64,000 nt of DNA from Sulfitobacter sp. 20_GPM-1509m (GTDB lineage Bacteria; Pseudomonadota; Alphaproteobacteria; Rhodobacterales; Rhodobacteraceae): contig NZ_JIBC01000004.1 in the NCBI RefSeq assembly GCF_000620505.1, positions 1-64,000 on the forward strand. The letters are read 5' to 3'. The notes beneath the pieces are model-generated. The model was not told where the DNA came from. It ran no database searches and saw only the letters and a list, made by a program, of their open reading frames with translations. Within the stretch, counting starts at the first letter, position 1. Each line of letters opens with the position of its first letter. This document shows positions 7,724 through 16,111 of the stretch, one piece after another. The position numbers and the translations under genes are program-made.

Positions 7724-7870
7724 GCCACGCCAGAAAGTTTGGCCGCAGTCGGTTTAAACCATGTCATTCCTGGCGGACGCAAGAAAGCCGCGTCGAACTG
7801 GTGATAATGAGCGGATTTCAAACGGTTTAAGCACACTTTTTCCCACCTAAAATGAGGCGCACCGCAAAGC

Positions 7871-7879
7871 TGTGGATAA
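7871..7879 (-). promoter_or_regulatory. DnaA box (perfect consensus)
   Basis: TGTGGATAA, the complement of TTATCCACA, directly before the A+T-rich stretch that reaches the end of ptsP. Confidence 0.7.
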
Positions 7880-7981
7880 CTCACAAAAAGCAACTAAAGG
7901 ACAAGAAATGAGGATTTCACAGGAAAAAACTGCGTATTTATGTTCTCAATATGAAAGTATTAAACCAGCAAAATCACCCGA

Positions 7982-10219
7982 TCACTGGTCGCGCAACCAC
8001 TCCATCACGGCGGGTCGGACGGACATCGCGCCGCGATGGCGCGTATCCGCAATCACCTTGCGCAATTCCTCGAGATTCGACCGCCGCAGCAGCGACTTTA
8101 CCGGCCCGATCGACGCAGGTCGCATCGACAGACGCCGCAGGCCGATGGCCGCCAGACACAGCGCCTCGACAGGGCGGCCGGCGTCCTCGCCACAGAAGGA
8201 AACCGGCGTGTTGCTTGCCGCACACCGCTCCACGATCTGCTCCAGAAAGCTCAGAAAGCTGACGTTCAGGGTATCATATCGCCGCCGCACCCGCTCGTTC
8301 TCGCGGTCGGCGGCAAAGAAGAACTGTTTGAGGTCGTTGCCCCCGATGGAGATGAAATCAACCTCTTCAAAGAACTTGCGCGGCGCAAAGCCCAATGACG
8401 GCGTTTCCAGCATCGCACCAACTTCGATCTTTGACGGCAACGGATGGCCCAGACGCCGCTCGCGTTCCAGCGCCTTGTTCACCTCGTCGCGGGCCTGTGT
8501 GTACTCTTCGTACTGCGCCACAAAGGGGAACATCACGTACAAAGGCCGCCCGTTCGCAGCGCGCATCAGCGCCTGCAACTGCATCCGCAATATGCCGGGC
8601 TTGTCCAGGCCGACGCGGATGGCACGCCACCCCATAGCGGGGTTGGGCTCGTCGTTGGGTTTCATGTAGGTCAGAACCTTGTCCGACCCGATATCCAGCG
8701 TGCGGAACACCACCGGCTTGCCCTGTGCCGCGTCCATGACACGGGCATACAGCGCGCTCAACTCAGAGCGTTTCGGCATCTGGTTGCGCACGAGAAACTG
8801 CAATTCGGTGCGGAACAGCCCCACCCCTTCGGCCCCCGAAGACGGCAGGGACGGCAGATCGGCCATCAGGCCTGCGTTCATCATCAGATCAATCTTGGCA
8901 CCGCACAGGGTTTCCGCAGGCTTGTCGCGGATCGACGCATAGCGTTGCAGCGCCTCGGCCTGCATTGCGATCTTGTCGCGAAAGGCGGAAACCACGTTGT
9001 CGTCTGGTCGCAGATGCACGATGCCCTGATCGCCATCAACCATCACCGGATCACCGTTCAACGCCTCGGTGGTGATGCCTTTGGCATGCACCACCAGCGG
9101 AATTGCCAGCGCCCGCGCGACAATCGCCGCATGGCTGCCGACCGAACCGGCCTCGAGCACGATCCCTTTCAGGCTGCGGCCATAGTCCAGCAATTCGCCC
9201 GGGCCGATGTTACGCGCAACAAGGATCGGATCGGGCGGCATTTCCGCGCCCGTATCCTGTCCCTGACCGGTCAGAATGCGCAGCAGACGGTTCGACAGGT
9301 CGTCCAGATCGCTCAGCCGTTCGCGCAGATAGCCGTCAGAGGCTTGACCCACACGCGCACGCGCCAGCGATTGTTCCTTTTCCACCGCCGCCTCGGCGCT
9401 CAGCCCGCGGCCAATATCCTCTTCCATGCGCCGCATCCAGCTCTTGGAGTTGGCGAACATTCGGTAGGCTTCCAGAACCTGCCGCTGCTCCTGGTCGGGT
9501 CCGGCAAGGCTCAGCATCTTGTCCACGCCGATGCGCAATTCATCCACGGCCGCGTTCAGCCGCTCCATTTCGCGTTGCGGATCGTCGGCAATCGGGTTCA
9601 CGACCACCACACGCGGCTCGTGCAGCCAGATGTGGCCCTCGGCCACGCCCTCCTGGCCTGTCGTGCCCTTGATCATCACCGGATGACTGTGGCGCGCGGA
9701 CATCGCGGCGCCCTCGCCCACAAAGGCGCCCAGCTCGGTCATCTCGGCCAGCACCATCGCGACGACTTCCAGCGCATAAACCTCGTCAGCGGAAAATTCG
9801 CGCGCATCCTTGGATTGCACGACCAGCACGCCCAGCGCCTCGCCCAGACGCTGCACGGGAATGCCCAAAAAGCTGGAATAAACCTCTTCGCCGGTTTCGG
9901 GCATGAAACGGAAACCGCTGGCCTTGGGTGCGTTGGCGGTGTTCACCACCTGCCGACGTTGGGCCACACGGCCCACCAGCCCCTCGCCCAGGCGCATCCG
10001 CGTCTGGTGGACCGCCTCGGGCTTCAGCCCTTCGGTGGCGCACAGTTCCAGCGTCTCCTGATCGCGGAACAGATAGATCGAGCACACCTCGCAGCCCATG
10101 GACGACGCGATCAGCGCGGTGATCTTGTCCAACCGTGTCTGTCCGGGAGCATCCTGCGCCAGTTCGTCGCGCAGCCGGCCCAGCAATTTGCGGCTCTCGG
10201 TGTCTGTGCGCTCTGTCAT
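7982..10219 (-). CDS. ptsP: Phosphoenolpyruvate-protein phosphotransferase, PTS-Ntr enzyme I (GAF domain)
   Basis: A 745-residue enzyme I of the nitrogen-type phosphotransferase system. Residues about 25-165 form a GAF sensor domain. The phosphohistidine motif GSVGSHAAIVARAL lies near 360, and the C-terminal PEP-binding barrel ends in the active Cys motif SFCGEDAGRP near 676. It passes phosphate from PEP to NPr and on to EIIA-Ntr, a regulatory relay for nitrogen and potassium status, not sugar uptake. The start at 10219 has a strong ribosome site (AAGGGGGG). It is separated from lysC by about 160 bp, so co-transcription is possible. Confidence 0.95.
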   Translation of the reverse strand: MTERTDTESRKLLGRLRDELAQDAPGQTRLDKITALIASSMGCEVCSIYLFRDQETLELCATEGLKPEAVHQTRMRLGEGLVGRVAQRRQVVNTANAPKASGFRFMPETGEEVYSSFLGIPVQRLGEALGVLVVQSKDAREFSADEVYALEVVAMVLAEMTELGAFVGEGAAMSARHSHPVMIKGTTGQEGVAEGHIWLHEPRVVVVNPIADDPQREMERLNAAVDELRIGVDKMLSLAGPDQEQRQVLEAYRMFANSKSWMRRMEEDIGRGLSAEAAVEKEQSLARARVGQASDGYLRERLSDLDDLSNRLLRILTGQGQDTGAEMPPDPILVARNIGPGELLDYGRSLKGIVLEAGSVGSHAAIVARALAIPLVVHAKGITTEALNGDPVMVDGDQGIVHLRPDDNVVSAFRDKIAMQAEALQRYASIRDKPAETLCGAKIDLMMNAGLMADLPSLPSSGAEGVGLFRTELQFLVRNQMPKRSELSALYARVMDAAQGKPVVFRTLDIGSDKVLTYMKPNDEPNPAMGWRAIRVGLDKPGILRMQLQALMRAANGRPLYVMFPFVAQYEEYTQARDEVNKALERERRLGHPLPSKIEVGAMLETPSLGFAPRKFFEEVDFISIGGNDLKQFFFAADRENERVRRRYDTLNVSFLSFLEQIVERCAASNTPVSFCGEDAGRPVEALCLAAIGLRRLSMRPASIGPVKSLLRRSNLEELRKVIADTRHRGAMSVRPAVMEWLRDQ

Positions 10220-10376
10220 TCTGGCGCCCCCCTTGGTGTCCGGTAACAGCTTAGATCACACCGGACGCCAATAAGAAACGGGTTTTGCGCCCGAGCCGCG
10301 GATTTGCCACATGCCTTTGCGGAATGTCGCAATGACTGCCCTAAGTGCAGGCGGCCCGGCGCGTAGTGCCCTGAGA

Positions 10377-11615
10377 TTAAGCGGCTTTTTCCAGCTCGAA
10401 TGCGTCGTGCAAGGCCTGAACCGCCAGCTCCATGTACTTGCGGTCGATCAGCACGCTGATCTTGATCTCGGAGGTGGTGATGACCTTGATGTTGATGCCT
10501 TCGTTCGACAGCACCTGGAACATCTTGGCGGCCACGCCGGTGTGGCTGCGCATGCCGATGCCGACGATGCTGACCTTGGCCACGTCCATATCGGCAATCA
10601 TCTCGTCAAAGTTGATCACGCCGGATTGCTTGGCCTGTTCCATCGCCTTCTCGGCGCGTTTGACCTGATCGTTGGGGCACGACCAAGTCATGTCGGTGCG
10701 GCCCTCTTCGGCGATGTTCTGCACGATCATGTCCACGTTCACGCCCGCTTCGCTGAGCGCGGTAAAGATGGTCGCGGCGATTCCGGGGCGGTCGGCCACC
10801 GACACAAGGGTCATTTTCGCTTCGTCGCGGTTGAATGCGACACCGGCTACAACATTGCTTTCCATGATTTCCTCCTCGTCACAGACCAGCGTCCCGGCCG
10901 TGTCCGATTGTTCCTCAAAACTGCTCAGCACGCGCAGCTTGACCTTGTAGCGCATCGCCAGCTCGACCGAGCGGGTCTGCAACACTTTCGCACCCAGGGA
11001 TGCCAGTTCCAGCATCTCTTCAAAGGCAATCTTGTCCAGTTTACGCGCCTTGGCGCTGACCCGCGGGTCGGTGGTGTAAACCCCGTCCACGTCGGTATAG
11101 ATATCACAACGTTCCGCGTTGAACGCCGCCGCAAAGGCCACGGCGGTGGTGTCGCTGCCGCCACGGCCCAGCGTGGTGATGCGTCCTTCGGGGCTGACGC
11201 CCTGAAAGCCTGCGACCACGGCCACGCGCATGCCCTGCTTGAACTTGGCCATGATGTTGTCGCTGGGGATCTCTTCGATCCGGGCCGACGAATGGGCGCT
11301 GGTGGTTTTCACCGGCACCTGCCAGCCCTGCCAGGAGCGCGCGGGCACGTCCATTTCCTGCAAGGTCAGCGCCATCAGGCCCGCTGTCACGTTCTCGCCC
11401 GAAGACACAACCGCATCATATTCACGCGCGTCATACATCGGCGAGGTTTCGTTGACCCAGCCGACCAGCTCGTTGGTCTTGCCTGACATTGCCGAGACAA
11501 TCACGATCACATCATAGCCTTTGGCCACTTCGACGCCCACGCGTTTTGCGGCACGGCGGATGCGGTCAAGGGTGGCCACGGATGTGCCGCCAAATTTCAT
11601 CACCAGAACGGGCAT
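10377..11615 (-). CDS. lysC: Aspartate kinase
   Basis: A 412-residue monofunctional aspartokinase. The N terminus has the kinase motif VMKFGGTSVA, followed by VVAGFQG and TLGRGGSDTTAVAF. The C-terminal third holds two ACT domains (KMTLVSVADRPGI and KVSIVGIGMRSH) that bind feedback effectors. It catalyses ATP-dependent phosphorylation of L-aspartate, the first step to lysine, threonine and methionine. Length and domain order match the alpha-type enzyme of alphaproteobacteria. The gene lies upstream of ptsP on the same strand. Confidence 0.96.
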   Translation of the reverse strand: MPVLVMKFGGTSVATLDRIRRAAKRVGVEVAKGYDVIVIVSAMSGKTNELVGWVNETSPMYDAREYDAVVSSGENVTAGLMALTLQEMDVPARSWQGWQVPVKTTSAHSSARIEEIPSDNIMAKFKQGMRVAVVAGFQGVSPEGRITTLGRGGSDTTAVAFAAAFNAERCDIYTDVDGVYTTDPRVSAKARKLDKIAFEEMLELASLGAKVLQTRSVELAMRYKVKLRVLSSFEEQSDTAGTLVCDEEEIMESNVVAGVAFNRDEAKMTLVSVADRPGIAATIFTALSEAGVNVDMIVQNIAEEGRTDMTWSCPNDQVKRAEKAMEQAKQSGVINFDEMIADMDVAKVSIVGIGMRSHTGVAAKMFQVLSNEGINIKVITTSEIKISVLIDRKYMELAVQALHDAFELEKAA

Positions 11616-11784
11616 GATGTCCTCACCTCAAAATCCGCCGCTTCCCTACGCGTCACGGACACCAATGACAAGCGTCAAGGCATCAAATGCGCTGTTCACT
11701 GCGGTGGTGCAACAAGTCCTTTGGGGACATCGTGCCAACGCCGGGGTTCAGGAGCCCCCAAACCACGGTTGCGGCAACACGTTG

Positions 11785-12426
11785 TCAGAACGGGTGGACC
11801 TGCCCGTCATAGGTCAGGAACGATCCAGTCGATCCGATATCCAGCTCGGCAAACCGCGCGCTCAGGCCGGCGACGCTTTCGTCGACGGTGATCGCAGCCC
11901 CGCTGCCGCCCATATCGGTCTGGACCCAGCCCGGATGATAGATGCCCACGGCGATCCCCTCGGCCTTGAGGTCCGTTGCCAGATTGCGCCCCAGGTTCAG
12001 GGCCGCCGCTTTCGAGGCGCGGTAGATGTAGCTGCCGCCGGGTGCGCGGGTGTCCGATCCCATCTGGCTGGAGATAATCGCGATCTTGCCCTTGGCGGCC
12101 CGCAGGTTGGGCAGCAGCGTCTGCACCGTCTGGAACACGCCCGTCACATTGGCCGCGAAGCCGTTGGCCCACATATCCGCAGGATAGCCGCTGTCCATAT
12201 CCTGACCCTTGTCCATATAGACGCCTGCATTGCACACCAGCAGGTCAACGGGTTCCGCTCCCAGGGCCGCTGCCAGCTTTGCAAAGTCCGCAGGTTGGGT
12301 CACATCCAGGGTCACGTCGGCGTCAGACGACCGCCCGGTGCCTGTCACTTGGTGGCCCTCGGCCCGATACCGCGCGGCAAGGCCCGCGCCGATGCCGCGC
12401 GTGGCGCCGGTAATCACAATTCTCAT
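11785..12426 (-). CDS. Short-chain dehydrogenase/reductase (C-factor-like)
   Basis: A 213-residue SDR with the cofactor motif TGATRGIG at residues 6-13, VCNAGVYMD (NAG motif), the serine in IAIISSQMG and the YRASKAA active site near 139. It is shorter than classical SDRs (about 250 residues), as in the CsgA/C-factor subgroup. Acidic DADVTLDV after the Rossmann start resembles an Asp-type cofactor pocket, but NAD versus NADP use is not certain. It lies 3 bp after the DUF1178 gene. The substrate is unknown. Confidence 0.85.
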   Translation of the reverse strand: MRIVITGATRGIGAGLAARYRAEGHQVTGTGRSSDADVTLDVTQPADFAKLAAALGAEPVDLLVCNAGVYMDKGQDMDSGYPADMWANGFAANVTGVFQTVQTLLPNLRAAKGKIAIISSQMGSDTRAPGGSYIYRASKAAALNLGRNLATDLKAEGIAVGIYHPGWVQTDMGGSGAAITVDESVAGLSARFAELDIGSTGSFLTYDGQVHPF

Positions 12427-12429
12427 GGG

Positions 12430-12867
12430 TCAGTTCACCTTTGATTTTGGCATGAATGGCAGGGGCATCACCGGCACCCCGTCTTCGATCAGGGCTTTGG
12501 CTTCGGCAGGTTTTGCCTCGCCGTGAATCGCACGTTCGGGTGCATCACCCAGGTGCATCGCGCGCGCTTCCTTGGCGAAATTGCCCCCGACATAGGTGGA
12601 ATTTGCCTCAACATGCTTGCGCATCTGCGCCAGCGCAGCCTTGACCTCTGCGGCTCTGGCGTCACGGGCAGCGTCAGCCTTGGCCGTTTCGGCGGCATCG
12701 CGGGCCTGTGACACACGCGGCGCCATCACCGCCTTGTCCACCTCTGCGCTGCCGCATTCCGTGCAATTCAGATGCCCCGCCTTGCGCAAGACATCAAAGG
12801 CTTCCGCAGATTTGAACCAGCTTTCAAAGGCATGGCCCCGATCACATTTCAAAGCATAGCGGATCAT
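12430..12867 (-). CDS. DUF1178 family protein (zinc-ribbon-like)
   Basis: A 145-residue protein beginning MIRYALKCDRGHAFESWF, the hallmark of the DUF1178 family. Cys8, and CTEC near residue 37, could form a small metal site. The middle is Ala- and charge-rich and likely helical; the C terminus (MPLPFMPKSKVN) is also typical. The function is unknown. I chose ATG 12867, preceded by GGAG, and not the upstream start that adds 17 residues. It sits between the NUDIX and SDR genes on the same strand. Confidence 0.87.
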   Translation of the reverse strand: MIRYALKCDRGHAFESWFKSAEAFDVLRKAGHLNCTECGSAEVDKAVMAPRVSQARDAAETAKADAARDARAAEVKAALAQMRKHVEANSTYVGGNFAKEARAMHLGDAPERAIHGEAKPAEAKALIEDGVPVMPLPFMPKSKVN

Positions 12868-12941
12868 GACTGCTCCAACAGGGGATGATACTTCCGAGAT
12901 ATACACGATCACGGCCACGTCAAGCGGTTGGGGCCGTCACC

Positions 12942-13415
12942 CTAGCTCAGAATCTTGGGGTCGAAATCGCGGATGATCTGGGCCAGTTCCGGCTCATCCA
13001 CCAGCCGCGCAGCTTTCTTGCGGCCCACCCAGCGGCGCTTGCGTTCCAGCGCTTCGGGGAAATTCTTGGCCAGCGACTTCACACGCACGGGATAAACCAT
13101 TGCCACAAAAGGCAGATCGTTTTCATCATCCACCGATTTGCTGTAGGAATACAAGCCCACGGGGCGCCAGTCGACCTTGCCCTGAACGCCCGCTTCTTCC
13201 CATGCCTCGGTCAGCGCCGCCTCGCCCGGGGTCTGGCCATCCATCGGCCAGCCCTTGGGCACGATCCAGCGCCCCGACCCGCGCGAGGTGATCAGCAGAA
13301 TCTGCACCTTGCCGTCCATCACACGCCAGCACAGCGCAGCAAACTGCGTGCGCACATCCGTCTTGCGCGCACTGTTCACCGAAATGGGCAGCTGTTTGAT
13401 CAACGGGGCGGTCAT
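12942..13415 (-). CDS. NUDIX hydrolase with a non-canonical Nudix box
   Basis: A 157-residue protein with the Nudix fold. The box reads GWPMDGQTPGEAALTEAWEE followed by AGV. Against the consensus GX5EX7REUXEEXGU it has Gln for the first Glu and Thr for the Arg, while the metal-binding EAWEEAG glutamates remain. Similar changes are seen in diphosphoinositol/diadenosine polyphosphate hydrolase-like members, so activity is likely retained. It probably cleaves a nucleoside diphosphate-linked compound; the substrate is unknown. It is the first gene of the set with DUF1178 and the SDR, and is divergent from modA. Confidence 0.85.
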   Translation of the reverse strand: MTAPLIKQLPISVNSARKTDVRTQFAALCWRVMDGKVQILLITSRGSGRWIVPKGWPMDGQTPGEAALTEAWEEAGVQGKVDWRPVGLYSYSKSVDDENDLPFVAMVYPVRVKSLAKNFPEALERKRRWVGRKKAARLVDEPELAQIIRDFDPKILS

Positions 13416-13477
13416 CGTGGGCCTCGGGGGTTGGCGTTTCTTTCACAATGCACTGATTTAGGATCGATACCAGATGG

Positions 13478-13505
13478 TTGCCAAATTTTTACGAAATTTT
13501 GGCAA
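13478..13505. promoter_or_regulatory. Inverted repeat in the modA/NUDIX divergent region, possible operator
   Basis: TTGCCAAA (13478-13485) is repeated inverted as TTTGGCAA (13498-13505) around an A+T-rich 12-bp centre. It lies about 90 bp before modA and 63 bp before the NUDIX gene. It does not match the known ModE/Mop box (ATCGNTATATA type), so the binding protein is unknown. Confidence 0.4.
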
Positions 13506-13595
13506 AGATATTCAACTTTGATCACAGCTTTTGCGGCGCGCGCCGGGACAGAATTGGCTTGTGGTGGTGCAGCGGCACGTAAATACTGCCCGTTG

Positions 13596-14333
13596 ATGGG
13601 AAAAGCCGTTCTTAAAATTCTTCTTCTGGGCGCAGCCTTGCTGTGCACCGCTGTCCTGCCCGCAGCGGCGCGCGACCTGACGGTTTTTGCCGCTGCCAGC
13701 CTGCGCGGCGCGCTGGACGAGGTTGCGGCCCTCAGTGACACGTCGGTGGCGATTTCCTATGGCGGATCGGGGGCAATGGCGCGTCAGGTGGCGCAGGGTG
13801 CGCCTGCGGATGTGGTGGTGCTGGCAAATCCGCAATGGATGAGCTGGCTGCAAGATCAGGGCGTCGTCGCTGCCGATGTGCCGGTGACGCTGTTGACCAA
13901 CACGCTGGTGTTGATCGGCCACGACAGCCCCGCCCTGCCCGACCCGGATGCCACAGCCCTGTTGGCGCGGCTGGACGGCCAGCGGCTGGCCATGGGACAG
14001 CGCCAATCGGTGCCTGCGGGCATCTACGCCCGTGCATGGTTGGAGCAGATCGGCGCGTGGGAGGCGCTGGAGCCGCATCTGGCCGAAGTTGAAAACGTCC
14101 GTGCTGCGCTGGCACTGGTGGCGCGCGGCGACGCGCCCTTGGGCGTGGTCTATGGCTCGGACGCGCTGGCCGAACCCGGAGTTCACGTCCTGTGGGAGAT
14201 CCCCGGGGATCAGCATCCGCCAATCACCTATCCGGCAGCAGCCCTCACCCCCGAAGGCGCGCGATTCATGGCCATTCTAAGCAGCCCGCAGGCCGCTGAA
14301 ATCTTTGCCAACTACGGCTTTGGCCTGCCCTGA
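13596..14333 (+). CDS. modA: Molybdate ABC transporter, periplasmic binding protein
   Basis: A 245-residue protein with an N-terminal signal peptide (basic MGKAVLK, then a hydrophobic core ending LPAAARD) and the ModA start VFAAASLRGALDEVA. YGGSGAMARQVAQGAPADVV and the later VPAGIYARAWLEQIG are family motifs for the oxyanion site. It captures molybdate or tungstate in the periplasm for ModBC. The start at ATG 13596 places the signal peptide correctly; a much longer open frame upstream overlaps the divergent NUDIX gene and is not real. Its TGA overlaps the modB ATG. Confidence 0.94.
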   Translation: MGKAVLKILLLGAALLCTAVLPAAARDLTVFAAASLRGALDEVAALSDTSVAISYGGSGAMARQVAQGAPADVVVLANPQWMSWLQDQGVVAADVPVTLLTNTLVLIGHDSPALPDPDATALLARLDGQRLAMGQRQSVPAGIYARAWLEQIGAWEALEPHLAEVENVRAALALVARGDAPLGVVYGSDALAEPGVHVLWEIPGDQHPPITYPAAALTPEGARFMAILSSPQAAEIFANYGFGLP

Positions 14334-15019
14334 TGGACGCCGCCGGATACGAAGCGTTGCGCCTGTCGCTGCTGGTGTCCGGCACTGCGACCCTGTTGGG
14401 GCTTCCGCTGGCGTTGGGCTGTGCATGGCTGCTGGCGCGGCGCAGTTTTCGGGGCAAGGACCTGCTCAGCGCCGCGATCCACCTGCCGCTGGTGCTGCCC
14501 CCTGTGGTCACCGGCTATCTGCTGCTGCTCAGCTTTGGCCGCACCGCCCCCGTGGGCCGGTTTCTGGAGCAGACGCTGGGGCTGGTGCTGGCGTTTCGCT
14601 GGACTGGCGCGGTGCTGGCGGCGATGGTCATGGGCTTTCCGCTGATGGTGCGCGCCATGCGGCTGGCCATCGAGGCGGTCGACCCGCGTATCGAGGCCGC
14701 TGCCGCCACGCTGGGCGCACCGCGTTACGCGGTCTTTGCCACCATTACCCTGCCGCTGATCGCACCCGGCATTATGGCGGGCACCGTCATGGGCTTTGCC
14801 AAGGCATTGGGAGAATTCGGCGCAACCATCACCTTTGTCGCCGCCATTCCCGGCCAGACGCAAACCCTGCCCTCGGCGATCTACAGCTATCTGCAAGTGC
14901 CGGGTGGCGAGGCGCAGGCGGCGCAGCTGACGCTGATTGCCTGTGCCATCGCGGTGGCAGCGGTGATCGTCTCGGAATGGCTGTCGCGCCGCATCGCCGC
15001 GCGGATCGGTGCGACATGA
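14333..15019 (+). CDS. modB: Molybdate ABC transporter, permease
   Basis: A 228-residue inner-membrane permease with about five or six membrane segments. It carries the ABC-interacting loop around EAAAATLGAPRYAVF and the ModB-typical FAKALGEFGATITFVAAIPG. It forms the channel through which ModC drives molybdate uptake. The start overlaps the modA stop by one base and its stop overlaps the modC start as ATGA, so the three subunits are coupled. Confidence 0.94.
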   Translation: MDAAGYEALRLSLLVSGTATLLGLPLALGCAWLLARRSFRGKDLLSAAIHLPLVLPPVVTGYLLLLSFGRTAPVGRFLEQTLGLVLAFRWTGAVLAAMVMGFPLMVRAMRLAIEAVDPRIEAAAATLGAPRYAVFATITLPLIAPGIMAGTVMGFAKALGEFGATITFVAAIPGQTQTLPSAIYSYLQVPGGEAQAAQLTLIACAIAVAAVIVSEWLSRRIAARIGAT

Positions 15020-16110
15020 GCCTGAACGTCGAGATCAGCCACCGCTTTGACGGGTTTGCGCTGAACGCCGCATTCGAGGCTCCGGCAGGCGTCACGGCCC
15101 TGTTCGGACGTTCTGGCGCGGGCAAGACGACGCTGGTCAATGCCGTGGCCGGATTGCTGCCGCCCGATGCGGGGCGGATCACGTTGAAGGGGCGCGTGCT
15201 GCTGGACGGCGCTGCGGGCATCTGCCTGCCGCCGCACCAACGGCGGTTGGGCTATGTGTTTCAGGACGCACGGCTTTTCCCGCATCTGAACGTGGCGGCC
15301 AATCTGGATTACGGCACCCGATATGCGCCAGCAGGCGGCACTGCCATGTCCCGCGATGATGTGATCGACCTGCTGGGCCTTGCCCCCCTGCTGGACCGCC
15401 GCCCGCGACATCTGTCAGGCGGCGAGACCCAGCGCGTCGCCATCGGCCGCGCCCTGCTGTCACGGCCCGAGATGCTGCTGATGGACGAGCCGCTGGCCGC
15501 GCTGGATGCCGCGCGCAAGGCCGACATCCTGCCCTATCTGGAGCGGCTCAAGACCGCCTATGGCCTGCCGATCCTCTATGTCTCGCACGCGCTGGACGAG
15601 ATCGCGCGGCTGGCCGATACGCTGGTGTTGCTGTCTGACGGTGCTGTGCACAGGGTCGGCCCGATCCGTTCGCTGCTGTCCGATCCCGCGCTGGTGCCCG
15701 TGCTGGGTGTGCGCGAGGCAGGCGCGGTCATCGACGCCACGGTGACCGAACATGCCGGGGACGGGTTGACCACCTTGCGGATCGCTGCGGGCGAGATTTA
15801 CCTGCCCGGCGTACAGGCCCCCGTGGGCGACAGCATACGCGTGCGCATCCGCGCAGGCGACGTGATCGTCGCGCGTGACCGGCCTTCGGGGCTAAGTTCG
15901 GTGAACATCCTGCCGGTGACGGTGACGGCGGTTCAGATGGGCGACGGCCCCGGCGCCGCGATCGCGCTGGATGCTGCCGGTGACGCCCTGCTGGCGCGGA
16001 TCACGGCACGGTCGGCGCGGGATCTGGGGCTGCACGTCGGCATGAACTGCTTTGCCGTGCTCAAGGCGACCTCGGTGGCGCAATCTTCCATCGGCCACCA
16101 TTTGCCTTGA
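15016..16110 (+). CDS. modC: Molybdate ABC transporter, ATP-binding protein
   Basis: A 364-residue ATPase with Walker A GRSGAGKTT near residue 34, signature LSGGETQRVAIGRAL near 134, Walker B MLLMDEPLAALD and the switch His in YVSHALDEI. The C-terminal third holds a TOBE (molybdate-binding) domain, as in other ModC proteins that sense intracellular molybdate. It powers molybdate import with ModAB. The start ATG 15016 overlaps the modB stop; an earlier in-frame start lies inside modB and is rejected. The gene ends 1 bp before the convergent EcsC-like gene. Confidence 0.95.
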   Translation: MSLNVEISHRFDGFALNAAFEAPAGVTALFGRSGAGKTTLVNAVAGLLPPDAGRITLKGRVLLDGAAGICLPPHQRRLGYVFQDARLFPHLNVAANLDYGTRYAPAGGTAMSRDDVIDLLGLAPLLDRRPRHLSGGETQRVAIGRALLSRPEMLLMDEPLAALDAARKADILPYLERLKTAYGLPILYVSHALDEIARLADTLVLLSDGAVHRVGPIRSLLSDPALVPVLGVREAGAVIDATVTEHAGDGLTTLRIAAGEIYLPGVQAPVGDSIRVRIRAGDVIVARDRPSGLSSVNILPVTVTAVQMGDGPGAAIALDAAGDALLARITARSARDLGLHVGMNCFAVLKATSVAQSSIGHHLP

Positions 16111-16111
16111 A

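Larger units (their letters stand above)
7636..7980. other. Candidate replication origin or DnaA-binding control region
   Basis: Between the SDR gene (start 7286) and the end of ptsP (7982) nearly 700 bp hold no convincing gene. Three perfect TTATCCACA DnaA boxes lie within 240 bp (7641, 7715, 7871), and the last is followed by an A+T-rich stretch (about 7880-7975, roughly one third G+C by hand count) that could unwind. This is the composition expected of oriC or of a DnaA titration/reactivation site. The usual alphaproteobacterial oriC neighbours (hemE, rho, gidA, parAB, dnaA) are not in the window, so the call stays tentative. Bases 7287-7400 also hold the promoter region of the dgo operon. 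Confidence 0.45.

Noticed and set aside
7711-7893. 60-codon minus-strand open frame in the same gap
   Set aside because: Spans two DnaA boxes, has no ribosome site and no protein-like pattern.
8444-10246. Long plus-strand open frame of 600 codons opposite ptsP
   Set aside because: It is antisense to ptsP, has no family resemblance and is rich in His, Gln and Arg as expected from high G+C mirror frames.
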